Of a DNA stretch of 64,000 nt, positions 24,331 to 33,393 are shown in pieces (position 1 is the first letter of the stretch; every line of letters begins with the position of its first letter). The stretch lies in assembly GCF_022758235.1 (NCBI RefSeq), contig NZ_JALEBG010000001.1, forward strand, positions 3,100,001-3,164,000, given 5' to 3'. The position numbers and the translations under genes were made by a program. This stretch comes from Pontibacter liquoris. GTDB taxonomy: Bacteria; Bacteroidota; Bacteroidia; Cytophagales; Hymenobacteraceae. The notes beneath the pieces were generated by a model. It saw nothing but the letters and a program-made list of their open reading frames with translations, was not told the DNA's origin and did not search any database.

Positions 24331-25539
24331 CTAATCGAACTTGATCGCTTTTACCGGCTTGATGCGGGCTACAGTAGCGGCCGGGATGAGGATGGCCAGC
24401 ATGGTGAGCAGCAGGGTGATCAGGTTCAGGACCACGATCATGCTGAAATTCCAGGAGATCGGCACGGTGTCCATATAATAGTTTTCGGGGTCCAGCGGGA
24501 TCACTTTAAAATAGTACTGGATGGCGCAGAACGAAAGGCCGATGAGGTTGCCCCAGAACATGCCTTTGAGCGTCAGATTCAGGCCCCGGAAATAAAATAC
24601 CTTCCGGATTTGCGCGTCCGTGGCGCCGACGGCTTTGAGCACCCCGATCATGTTGATGCGCTCGATGATCATGATAAACACGGTAGACACCATGTTGAAC
24701 GTAGCCACAAAAATAATGAGCACCAGGAAGATGACCACGTTCTTCTGCAGCAGTTTCAGCCAGTCGAAGAGCTGCGCGTGGCGATCTGTAATTTTTTCGA
24801 GTTGCAGGTCGTAGTGCATCTGGTCAAACACCTGGTCAGCTACCTGGTCGATCTGGTTATAGTCTTTCAGCACGATCTCCACGCCGCCTACCAGCGTGTC
24901 GGGCCAGTTGTTGAGCTGCCGGATCAGCCGGATATCGCCGATCACAAACACTTCATCAAATTCTTCCAGGCCGGTTTTATAAATGCCTTCTATCTGCAGT
25001 TTGCGTGCGCGGGGCGGGTTCTGGATAAAGTAAAAGATGGCCTCATCGCCTACTTTGAGCTTCAGTTTATCGGCAATCGTCTGGCTTACCAGCACCTGCT
25101 GCGACACGGCCGAATCCTGGAAGTTAAGCAGCTTGCCGGCTACCAGGTTCTGCTTCATGGCTTGCAGGTCGTAATCCTTGTCCACGCCTTTCAGCACCAC
25201 GCCTAGCACCTCGTCCTGTGTTTTGATGATGGCCGTTTTGCGGGCAAACCCCTGAATTTCTTTGATGCCGGCAATCGAATCAGTGATGCCAATATCTTTG
25301 CTGATGGGAGCGCCTTCGTAGGAGTTGTTGGTGTCATACTTGCTTACCTGCAGGTGTGCGCCAAAGCTAAAGATCTTCTCGCGGATCTCGCTTCGGAAGC
25401 CTTCCAGAATCGCAAAAGACACAATCATGATGGCAATGCCTGCAGCTATGCTGATAATTGCTATTTTTGTAACCGACGAGGTAAACGAGCCGGCCTGCAC
25501 TTCGGAAATTTTTTCGGATATGTACTTGGAGATGTTCAC
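24331..25539 (-). CDS. FtsX/LolE-like ABC transporter permease
   Basis: 402 residues, GTG start at 25539. Topology of the MacB/LolCE family: one N-terminal helix (ITKIAIISIAAGIAIMIVSF-like region, about 24-45), a large periplasmic domain (about 50-265), then three C-terminal helices, ending ARIKPVKAIKFD as in LolC/E. LolCDE releases lipoproteins toward the outer membrane, so this is a candidate LolE-like subunit. No ATPase gene is adjacent, so the partner must be encoded elsewhere. Confidence 0.85.
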   Translation of the reverse strand: MNISKYISEKISEVQAGSFTSSVTKIAIISIAAGIAIMIVSFAILEGFRSEIREKIFSFGAHLQVSKYDTNNSYEGAPISKDIGITDSIAGIKEIQGFARKTAIIKTQDEVLGVVLKGVDKDYDLQAMKQNLVAGKLLNFQDSAVSQQVLVSQTIADKLKLKVGDEAIFYFIQNPPRARKLQIEGIYKTGLEEFDEVFVIGDIRLIRQLNNWPDTLVGGVEIVLKDYNQIDQVADQVFDQMHYDLQLEKITDRHAQLFDWLKLLQKNVVIFLVLIIFVATFNMVSTVFIMIIERINMIGVLKAVGATDAQIRKVFYFRGLNLTLKGMFWGNLIGLSFCAIQYYFKVIPLDPENYYMDTVPISWNFSMIVVLNLITLLLTMLAILIPAATVARIKPVKAIKFD

Positions 25540-25572
25540 GCACCTGGTTTCTAAACAGCCTTAAAGATAGGT

Positions 25573-26820
25573 ATGAATTTTGATTTCTTCCGTATTATGA
25601 TGACACAGCCCCTGCTTATACTTTACAGCGCCCTGCTTCTTGCCTTCGGCAGCTGCTCACCCAAACAGGCCGCGGCCTTACCAGCCGCCGTTTTGCAAAC
25701 ATCACCTGCGCTTCCTGCCGCGCAAGCACTGCTAACGGGCGCTGCGCAACTGGAACGGTACCTGCCCCTGCTGCAGGGCAAGCGTGTCGGGCTTATTGTC
25801 AATCAAACCTCTACCATCGGGCAAACGCACCTGGTGGATACCCTGCTGAGCCGGGGCGTGCAGGTAACCACCATTTTTGCACCGGAGCATGGCTTCCGGG
25901 GCGAGGCCGATGCCGGCGCGCATGTAAAGGATGCCCGCGACACCAAAACCGGGCTGCCCATTATCTCGCTCTATGGCGATAATAAAAAGCCTAAGCCTGA
26001 GCAAATGAAAGGCCTGGATGTGCTGGTATTTGATATCCAGGATGTGGGCACGCGCTTTTATACGTATATCAGCACGATGCATTACGCCATGGAAGCCTGC
26101 GCAGAGAACAACAAACCCCTGCTTATACTTGACCGGCCCAACCCCAACGGCAATTACGTGGATGGCCCAGTGCTGGAGCCGGCACTCAAATCGTTTGTCG
26201 GTATGCACCCCATTCCCATCGTACACGGCCTGACGGTAGGTGAGCTGGCCAAAATGATAAACGGCGAGAAGTGGCTGGAAGGCCAGCGCCAGGCTAACCT
26301 CACCATCATTCCGGTGGCCAATTATACCCACCAGACGGCTTATACTTTGCCCGTAAAACCATCGCCTAACCTGCCCAACCAGCAGTCCATTATCCTATAC
26401 CCGTCGCTGTGCCTCTTCGAGGGGACGAACGTGAGCGTAGGTCGCGGCACTCCCACACCATTCCAGGTGATCGGGAGTCCTTTTTATACTTCCAAAGCGT
26501 TTTCGTTTACGCCACAGAGCACGCCGGGCGCCACCAACCCGCCATACAAAGGACAGACCTGCTATGGGTTTGACCTGACAAAACCGGCCGATGCACAGCC
26601 CTTCACGCTGGCTTTTCTGCTGGACATGTATCAAAACTCGACAAAAAAGGAGCAGTTCTTCAATCCATTTTTCGAAAAACTGGCCGGCACTACTGCCCTG
26701 CGGCAGCAAGTTATCGCCGGCAAAACCGAGGCCGAGATCAGGGCCAGCTGGGAACCGGCGCTATCTAAGTATAAACAACTACGCAAGCAGTATTTGCTTT
26801 ACCCAGACAACCAGAAATAA
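25573..26820 (+). CDS. namZ: DUF1343 lipoprotein, NamZ-like exo-N-acetylmuramidase
   Basis: 415 residues with a lipobox (LLAFGSC, Cys about residue 29), so exported and lipid-anchored. Family segments include GLIVNQTSTIG, FAPEHGFRGEADAGA, SLYGDNKKPKPEQM, FDIQDVGTRFYTYISTMHYA and FEGTNVSVGRGTPTPFQ. Founding members cleave terminal MurNAc from peptidoglycan fragments for recycling. Its stop overlaps the fmt start by one base (TAATG), so wall salvage, fmt and folA form one transcript. The NamZ role is family knowledge; activity here is untested. Confidence 0.88.
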   Translation: MNFDFFRIMMTQPLLILYSALLLAFGSCSPKQAAALPAAVLQTSPALPAAQALLTGAAQLERYLPLLQGKRVGLIVNQTSTIGQTHLVDTLLSRGVQVTTIFAPEHGFRGEADAGAHVKDARDTKTGLPIISLYGDNKKPKPEQMKGLDVLVFDIQDVGTRFYTYISTMHYAMEACAENNKPLLILDRPNPNGNYVDGPVLEPALKSFVGMHPIPIVHGLTVGELAKMINGEKWLEGQRQANLTIIPVANYTHQTAYTLPVKPSPNLPNQQSIILYPSLCLFEGTNVSVGRGTPTPFQVIGSPFYTSKAFSFTPQSTPGATNPPYKGQTCYGFDLTKPADAQPFTLAFLLDMYQNSTKKEQFFNPFFEKLAGTTALRQQVIAGKTEAEIRASWEPALSKYKQLRKQYLLYPDNQK

Positions 26821-27758
26821 TGAGCAGAGAATTACGCATCGTGTTTATGGGAACGCCCGATTTTGCGGTGCCCACCCTGCAGACACTCGTGGAACATAAC
26901 TACAAGGTAGTAGCCGTGATCACCGCGCCGGATAAGCCAGCCGGCCGCGGCCAGAAAATCCAGCAGTCGCCGGTAAAGGAATATGCCGTGGCGCAGGGCA
27001 TCCCAGTGCTGCAGCCGACCAACCTCAAATCGGAAGAATTCCTGCAGGAGCTGCGCAGCTACCAGGCCAATTTGCAGATCATTGTGGCTTTCCGGATGCT
27101 GCCCGAGGTAGTATGGGCCATGCCCGAACTGGGCTCGTTTAATATACACGGCTCCTTGCTGCCTCAGTACCGCGGGGCGGCGCCTATTAACTGGGCCATC
27201 ATCAATGGCGAGAAAGAAACAGGCGTGACCTCCTTTTTCCTCAAGCACGAGATCGATACCGGCGATATGCTTTTCCAGACGCGGGTGCCGATCCAGGAGG
27301 AAGATGACTTTGGCTCAATGTATGAGAAACTGAAGCAGGAAGGTGCCCGGCTTGCTTTGCGCACGGTGCAGGCCATCGAGCGCGACGCGGTGCAGCCGCA
27401 GCCCCAAAACACTACTGGCGAGATAAAACATGCGCCCAAGATCTACAAGGAAACCTGCCAGATCAACTGGAACCAACCTGCCCGGCAGGTGCGTAATTTT
27501 ATCCGCGGCCTGAGCCCCTACCCTGCTGCCTGGACCCGCATCGGCGACAAGAACTTTAAAATATTCAGGACCGAGGTGCTGGAGAATACGGCGTACCCGC
27601 TCGCACCCGGCCAGATCAGCACCGATAATAAAACCTTCCTGCACGTGCAAACGGCTGCCGGCGCCCTGGCCATACTTGATTTGCAAATGGAAGGCAAAAA
27701 GCGCATGCCGCTCCAGGATCTGCTGCGGGGATATACCTTTAACACAGAACAAGTATGA
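26820..27758 (+). CDS. fmt: Fmt, methionyl-tRNA formyltransferase
   Basis: Formylates initiator Met-tRNA using 10-formyl-THF. 312 residues with FMGTPDFAVPTLQTLV at the N-terminus, the catalytic segment FNIHGSLLPQYRGAAPINWA (about 103-122) and the C-terminal OB-like domain (NFIRGLSPYPAAWT). Overlaps folA by ATGA. Pairing with dihydrofolate reductase makes functional sense, as both rely on tetrahydrofolate. Confidence 0.96.
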   Translation: MSRELRIVFMGTPDFAVPTLQTLVEHNYKVVAVITAPDKPAGRGQKIQQSPVKEYAVAQGIPVLQPTNLKSEEFLQELRSYQANLQIIVAFRMLPEVVWAMPELGSFNIHGSLLPQYRGAAPINWAIINGEKETGVTSFFLKHEIDTGDMLFQTRVPIQEEDDFGSMYEKLKQEGARLALRTVQAIERDAVQPQPQNTTGEIKHAPKIYKETCQINWNQPARQVRNFIRGLSPYPAAWTRIGDKNFKIFRTEVLENTAYPLAPGQISTDNKTFLHVQTAAGALAILDLQMEGKKRMPLQDLLRGYTFNTEQV

Positions 27759-28240
27759 TCGCCATTGTTGTAGCGGTTGCCGAAAACAACGTCATCGGCA
27801 AGGATAACCAGTTGATCTGGCACCTGCCCGCCGACCTGAAGCATTTCAAGCAGATCACCATGGGCCACCCCATGCTGATGGGCCGCAAAACGTATGAGTC
27901 TATTGGCAAGCCGCTGCCCGGCCGCACCACCATCATCATCACCACCCAACCGGATTATACCGCTGCTGGATGCCTGGTAGCGCACTCCATCGAGGAGGCC
28001 CTGAAAACAGGCCGGGAGCTGGACCAACAGCTATACCTGATCGGCGGCGCCGAGATCTATAAACAGGCTTTGCCCCACGTAGACACCATTTACCTGACCC
28101 GGCTGCATCATACCTTTGAAGGCGACACGTATTTCCCGGAGCTGAAAGCGGAAGACTGGCAGGTGGTTTCGGAGGAAAACCACACGCCGGACGAGAAGAA
28201 CAAGTATAGCTACAGCTTTGTGGAACTACGCCGCAAATAG
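27755..28240 (+). CDS. folA: Dihydrofolate reductase
   Basis: 161 residues. Reduces dihydrofolate with NADPH. Motifs: VVAVAENNVIGKDNQLIWHLPAD (active-site loop, catalytic acid in the LPAD segment), MGRKTYESIGKPLPGR, and LIGGAEIYKQALPHVD. Translationally coupled to fmt (ATGA) and ended by a 25-bp terminator hairpin. Confidence 0.96.
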   Translation: MIAIVVAVAENNVIGKDNQLIWHLPADLKHFKQITMGHPMLMGRKTYESIGKPLPGRTTIIITTQPDYTAAGCLVAHSIEEALKTGRELDQQLYLIGGAEIYKQALPHVDTIYLTRLHHTFEGDTYFPELKAEDWQVVSEENHTPDEKNKYSYSFVELRRK

Positions 28241-28243
28241 CTA

Positions 28244-28298
28244 CAAGTATAAAAAGGGAGGGGCGCTAAAGTATAGCGCCCCTCCCTTTTTATACTTG
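28244..28298. terminator. Bidirectional terminator between folA and the C25 gene
   Basis: Perfect 25-bp inverted arms (28244-28268, 28274-28298), 5-base loop, GC-rich core flanked by A and T tracts. Both outer ends and the loop carry the AAGTATA word. Confidence 0.93.
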
Positions 28299-28319
28299 CT
28301 TATTATACTTACAAAAACG

Positions 28320-31300
28320 CTAGCGCAGGATGTACAACTTGCCGTAACCGTTTTTAAAAGCTTTATCGCCGAAGGTATTTCGGTGCTTCATCTCCTCACC
28401 GATCCGGCTCATCACCAGGCGGTACAAATATACGCCGTTGGCTAGTTGGTCGCCATACGTGTCGGTTCCGTCCCAGGCATAGGCCGTTCGGTTGTTGCCA
28501 ATGCGCAGCGGGCCCATTTCCTCTTTCATGATTTCCTTCACTACTTTGCCTGTCACGGTCAGGATCTGGATCTTCATGTGCTCCGGGATGGTGCCACCGG
28601 TGAGGGTAAAGATGAACTGCGTTTTGCTGGAGAACGGATTCGGATACGGGTAGAAGTTGGTTACGCTGGCCTCGCTGATCACCTCGAAACCGATGCGGTA
28701 CGGCGAAATGCCCGACGCTTTGCCGGCAGCATCGCGGGCCCGCACTTCCATGGTATACTTGCCGTCAGAGAGCTTGGCGGGCTTGTATTCCAGCTTGAAG
28801 TCATTTTTCTCATCGGCCGGGTAAAAACGCACTTCCTGCGGGTTGTTTGTCAGGGAGATTTCCTGCTCCTGCCCGTTGGGGTCGATGAGAATGACAGACA
28901 TCGACGAAGGGTCTTCGAGAAACTGGCGCCGGTTTTCGTCCTTCACCACAATGCTGATCAACGGGCTTGGCGATACGATCTCGCCATCCAGGATATGCAC
29001 GCCGTCAAAGGCCACATCAAGGATCGGGTGCAACTTGTTCCTGAGCTGGACAGGCACCTGATAAATGTTGTTGAAGAACTCCTGCTCCGGCTGCACCCGC
29101 GGGTTTACAAACATGCTCAGCCTGTAGCTGCCCGCCAGAGAGTAGGTGGGCAAGGTATAAGTAAAGTTTACCGTCTCGAAAGCGCCGGCAGGCTTGATCT
29201 TGAACCGGGAAACGATGGGCTGCTGGTTTTCACCTGTCAGCGTCACCTCTACTGTCAGCGAATCCGGAAAAGGAATATCGGTGATGTTCTGGAAAGCCAT
29301 GGGCAGGGCGATGCGGCCCTGCAAGGCCTGCTCGTTCAGGATCTGCTCGCTTACTTTCACCAGATCCGGGCGAATAACGCCTTCTGGAGCCGGCTCATAG
29401 TAGGCAAACCACTCCTTTAATTGCGGCGCCGTACGCGCCACCGAGTCCGAAACAAAGGCGCGGAGTTTCAGATTAGGGTATATTTTGGCATCAATGGCGG
29501 CAAGGTCAAAAGCCTTGGTTGCGACCTTGTCTACCAGCACCTGCTCGTTTCCAGCAGCATCCAGCCCGATTATACTTAGTTTATACGTATCTTTGCCCTG
29601 GCCATTTCGTTCAATGTTATGATACAAGGTCCCCCAGTGCAGGGCCGGCCCCACCACGGTGGAGGTAAGAGTGCCCGCTGGTTGCTTTGACTTGAGAATC
29701 ACTTTCAGCGCGATTGGCTGCGCTGTGGGCTTTGTCGGATCGTCTGTAGAAGCTGTGAGTTCCTGCACTGCCCCCGGGTCAGCGCCTTTCTGCCCGACAA
29801 TACCGTAAGGATAGCCATTTTTTAACCCATCGATCAAAGTGGACCCTATACTTTTAAATTGCGTTTTCAGGCTGGCCGAAAAGTTCTGGAACGGGACGCT
29901 GTTAACCGTGGCCAGCACCACGTGGTAGCCGGTCGGAATGCTTTTCAAAAAGTTCTCCAGCTTCAGCTGGCTTGCAGCCTGCCCCATGTGGCCAAACTCA
30001 TACAGGTAAGGGGCCGACGCACAGGCCACCCCGCTGCCCAGTTTTTCGACCATTGTCAGGCCTTTGTCCTCCACTACGATGGCAAAGATACGTGGCGTAG
30101 CGCTGCCCCCAGGGTCACTGCACGAGGCCGTATACAGCATTTTGCCATTGAAGAAAATACCATACGGCGGGTTGGTATACCGCAGATCGCCTCCTACCGT
30201 TTTGACATCAGTTTCTGCCGCAGCCGGCTCAAACTCCCATCTGATCTGCTGGGTACCTTTCTGCGTTATTTTACTCGTCTGGGTCGTTGAAAACTGCCCG
30301 TAATGGCTTTGCGACCATCCTTTGTGGCCGTTTTTTATCAACCTGAAGGAGCTGCTTGCCCATACTGTGTCCTCGCCAGCGGCATAATTATGAAACCGTA
30401 CCCGCCAGTAATAAACGGTACTGTCTTTACCGGTGCCCGGTAGATTCACCTCCCAAACAGGCAACAGGGCGTGTTCGGAGGTATGCGTCATTTTCAGGTT
30501 GCTGTTGAAAGCCTGGGTGGTGTCTACTTCAAAATAATAGCCCTGCTGGTTTTGCTGCGCCTGCGTAGCCTGCGCCACCAGCTTTACCTGGGCAGCAGTT
30601 ACAATACCAAAGTTTGACGGGCTTAGTGTTACCAAGCCGCTGGAGGCAAAATAATGCTGGAAGTGGCCGATGTTGTTGTCTTCGTTAAACTCATCCACGG
30701 CGTTGGGGCTGTCCAGGTACACATCGAACGTGTTCATGCCCAGCGCCGCTACTCCTTTATTGCTTAACGGAACTTTGATCACGCCTTTGTTCAGGATGGG
30801 GCCTACCTTTATAGAATCCACTTCCAGGACCGTGTTATCCGAAAGCGTTCTCCTGACTTTTACATAAACAGAATCCGTGATCGCTTTCCCAAGGTTGTTG
30901 ACGCCCAGCACCAGGTTAAACTTTTCGGTGGCTGCCGTAACAGTAGTGTTATCATCGCTTGTTACCTCAAATGCATTTCCGCTGAACAGGTAATCGGGCT
31001 TGGCAGGGGTATAAAGTGTCAGGGCTGGGTCACCCTGCAGCACCATCTCCATTATCATGGCAATGTTGATGGGATTACCTGTAGATTCCAGCACCCGTTT
31101 GGCAGTTTCCTGCTGCACCACGCCCCATGGTTTCCCATAAAAATCCGGATCCTGAAAAGCTGTTGTATAAAAGTTACTGGAATAAACGTTTAGTTGGAAA
31201 GGATAACCGGCATCGACATGGGCAATTAACCCGATGGCGCCTTTTTCTGCTGTTTGCAGCCAATCTTCCCCAAACGAAGTATTGTTCGGTACAAAGGCAT

Positions 31301-33368
31301 CTCCGGCATTGCACCCGTTCATGAGCATGAACGGGTATTTCCCCTTGTTCTTATAGCCATTTATGGCAACGGAAGCAAAGCCAATATCCAGGTCTGTAGT
31401 GCCCGGAGCACTGTGCCCGAAAAAGGTGATCAGGGAAACGCCGTTATTCACTTCCTCTGCCACATTTACGGTTTCAACTACTTCACTTACATTCTGCCGG
31501 TATTTTTCGATCACATTGGCACCTAACAAGGGCCCCTCGGCAATTTGTTTATAGCTACGCAGAAAGCTGGCGATTGTATTGATCTCCAGGTTAGTGTTTC
31601 CGCCTCCTAACTGCAAGATATTTTTCCGCCAGGGCTCCACCGGCGAAAGCGCTTCGTGTTCTTTCACCTTGTTCAGATACTGGATCACTTGCTCTGGGGT
31701 AGTTGCAGCAAGGCGCCCTGTAGGCACCTGCGGCACATAGGAGGAGTTCTGAAAATCTGCCGTAAAGAATACATCCGAAGCAGGGTAAATGCCGGTCGGC
31801 ACCAGGTCTATCTCATGTACTTTGGGGTTGCGGGCCCCCACATGATAGTAGCTGTATTTACCGATAGAAGCCAAATAACTGGCAGAAGCATAATTCACCC
31901 CTTTGCCGATAATGAAAAGCTGTTTTTCGCGGGGTGACTGCGCCATAAATTTCATCATATGCCGGATAGCATTGGAAGAGAATTCACCATAATGAAATTC
32001 ATTTACGACCTGGTCCATTGTCACCAGCAGGGTATCATATCCTCCGCCTGCAGCCGATGCTCTGTAGGCAGCATAGGCAACCGGCGCCGGCACGGCAGCT
32101 CCCCCGGCAGGTTTCATCAGCCGCTGATTGGTAATGATGATGTAATTATGCTTGGCCGGATCCAGTTGCCTGAATGTTGTCCGGAGCCCTCGTTTGGCAG
32201 GTTTAAAGGCCTTAGCAGCATCAGCTAGTAAAACTTTACGGGTGCTGCTGCCCGTGTTAATGACAAAGCCCTTCCCCGCACCAATCGCCTGGCCGGATAT
32301 ACGTATGGGGGCATCAGCATTGGTCACATCATAGGCCACCACTCCGCCTGAGGCTGCCGGGAATTCAAAATACTGTGTAGCGGCCCGCGTGGAATCGGTA
32401 AAGAATAAGAGGTTATTTCCTGTAAAAGTATTTTTCTGAGGGTAGGTAACGATTCCGTAGGCAAAGCTGATGGCATTGCCCTTTGTAGGAGTAGACACCG
32501 GTACGATCTGCAGGGTAACTTTACCCTGAACACTGATCTCGGAAAAGTCAAGGGGCTGGGTATCTTTTGCGGAGCCAAAGAAATCATAATTATAGGTAGC
32601 CAGCTTTCTGTAGCCGCCGCTGGAAGCGACATTCACATCAAAAGTATGCTGCTCCTGGTATGCTCCCACGGTGCCGTATTCTACTCGTGGTTTGGGCCCG
32701 GTTTGCTCCACGTCAACAATCCCTGAAATATCGTAGGTGCGCGGACTGATGGAATAGTTAGACATATACCCTTCACCCTGATCCATCCAGGGCATGTAGG
32801 TTTTGCGATTGTCCAGGTCATAGAGCTTGCCAAAATTAAACCGGTCCGCATTTGCATAAACCGCCTTCTGCAGATGGTAGGGTTCCGGCGAAAGGCCGCT
32901 GGCTGACGGGTTCACTTCCCGCATCCGTTTGCCGCCGGCCGGGTTTATCGTTAAGAAGTAAGCGGCTGTATCGGTATATAAACTAAATAGCTGGTGCACC
33001 TGGTGGGCAGGGTTCTGATACAGCTCGCGATCCAGGGCGCCGTCGTTGCGCTCGCCGTAAAACTCGACAAAGTCCTGCTGGTCCAGCTTCCCGTCGGTTT
33101 CGCCGGCTACATAAATCGCTACTTCTTTACCTCTTCTGAAAAGCTGCAACTGCGTGGGGTTTACGCTGGCCAGCCCCAGGCTGTCGAGATAGCCGTAGCT
33201 CAGGCGATGCAGCCCAGTGTTCACCACTTTTATTTTATAGTAGGTCTGGGCGTAGTTTATCCATTCGTTGCCATACTTTCCCTGGGCGCTGGCATTCCCG
33301 AAGTAGCCCCCCATCAGGAGCAGCAGCACTGCTAAGACAAACCGTGGAAGTAGTGTAAAGATGCGCAT
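28320..33368 (-). CDS. Giant C25-peptidase protein of the type IX secretion system (PorU2-like sortase)
   Basis: About 1,682 residues from the ATG at 33368 (signal peptide MRIFTLLPRFVLAVLLLL, cleavage after NASAQ). An upstream ATG at 33407 would overlap porV and is less likely. The gingipain-type catalytic pair is visible: His in ITFFGHSAPGTTDLD and Cys in LMNGCNAGDAF (about residues 652 and 686). Two CARDB-like immunoglobulin modules follow (GVAALGMNTFDVYLDSPN; YRLSMFVNPRVQPEQEFFNN). The C-terminus has a FlgD/T9SS sorting-type domain (YPNPFSSKTQFIFTL to LANGVYLYRL). PorU normally cleaves sorting tails of T9SS cargo. This form is longer than classical PorU (about 1,100-1,300) and fits the PorU2-type. 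It lies 25 bp after a PorV-family gene. Confidence 0.85.
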   Translation of the reverse strand: MRIFTLLPRFVLAVLLLLMGGYFGNASAQGKYGNEWINYAQTYYKIKVVNTGLHRLSYGYLDSLGLASVNPTQLQLFRRGKEVAIYVAGETDGKLDQQDFVEFYGERNDGALDRELYQNPAHQVHQLFSLYTDTAAYFLTINPAGGKRMREVNPSASGLSPEPYHLQKAVYANADRFNFGKLYDLDNRKTYMPWMDQGEGYMSNYSISPRTYDISGIVDVEQTGPKPRVEYGTVGAYQEQHTFDVNVASSGGYRKLATYNYDFFGSAKDTQPLDFSEISVQGKVTLQIVPVSTPTKGNAISFAYGIVTYPQKNTFTGNNLLFFTDSTRAATQYFEFPAASGGVVAYDVTNADAPIRISGQAIGAGKGFVINTGSSTRKVLLADAAKAFKPAKRGLRTTFRQLDPAKHNYIIITNQRLMKPAGGAAVPAPVAYAAYRASAAGGGYDTLLVTMDQVVNEFHYGEFSSNAIRHMMKFMAQSPREKQLFIIGKGVNYASASYLASIGKYSYYHVGARNPKVHEIDLVPTGIYPASDVFFTADFQNSSYVPQVPTGRLAATTPEQVIQYLNKVKEHEALSPVEPWRKNILQLGGGNTNLEINTIASFLRSYKQIAEGPLLGANVIEKYRQNVSEVVETVNVAEEVNNGVSLITFFGHSAPGTTDLDIGFASVAINGYKNKGKYPFMLMNGCNAGDAFVPNNTSFGEDWLQTAEKGAIGLIAHVDAGYPFQLNVYSSNFYTTAFQDPDFYGKPWGVVQQETAKRVLESTGNPINIAMIMEMVLQGDPALTLYTPAKPDYLFSGNAFEVTSDDNTTVTAATEKFNLVLGVNNLGKAITDSVYVKVRRTLSDNTVLEVDSIKVGPILNKGVIKVPLSNKGVAALGMNTFDVYLDSPNAVDEFNEDNNIGHFQHYFASSGLVTLSPSNFGIVTAAQVKLVAQATQAQQNQQGYYFEVDTTQAFNSNLKMTHTSEHALLPVWEVNLPGTGKDSTVYYWRVRFHNYAAGEDTVWASSSFRLIKNGHKGWSQSHYGQFSTTQTSKITQKGTQQIRWEFEPAAAETDVKTVGGDLRYTNPPYGIFFNGKMLYTASCSDPGGSATPRIFAIVVEDKGLTMVEKLGSGVACASAPYLYEFGHMGQAASQLKLENFLKSIPTGYHVVLATVNSVPFQNFSASLKTQFKSIGSTLIDGLKNGYPYGIVGQKGADPGAVQELTASTDDPTKPTAQPIALKVILKSKQPAGTLTSTVVGPALHWGTLYHNIERNGQGKDTYKLSIIGLDAAGNEQVLVDKVATKAFDLAAIDAKIYPNLKLRAFVSDSVARTAPQLKEWFAYYEPAPEGVIRPDLVKVSEQILNEQALQGRIALPMAFQNITDIPFPDSLTVEVTLTGENQQPIVSRFKIKPAGAFETVNFTYTLPTYSLAGSYRLSMFVNPRVQPEQEFFNNIYQVPVQLRNKLHPILDVAFDGVHILDGEIVSPSPLISIVVKDENRRQFLEDPSSMSVILIDPNGQEQEISLTNNPQEVRFYPADEKNDFKLEYKPAKLSDGKYTMEVRARDAAGKASGISPYRIGFEVISEASVTNFYPYPNPFSSKTQFIFTLTGGTIPEHMKIQILTVTGKVVKEIMKEEMGPLRIGNNRTAYAWDGTDTYGDQLANGVYLYRLVMSRIGEEMKHRNTFGDKAFKNGYGKLYILR

Positions 33369-33393
33369 GGCTGTATACGAAACAGGTATGATT

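Noticed and set aside
28446..29420. 324-codon plus-strand frame opposite the C25 gene
   Set aside because: Antisense shadow caused by GC-rich codon bias of the sortase gene; no domain or start context.
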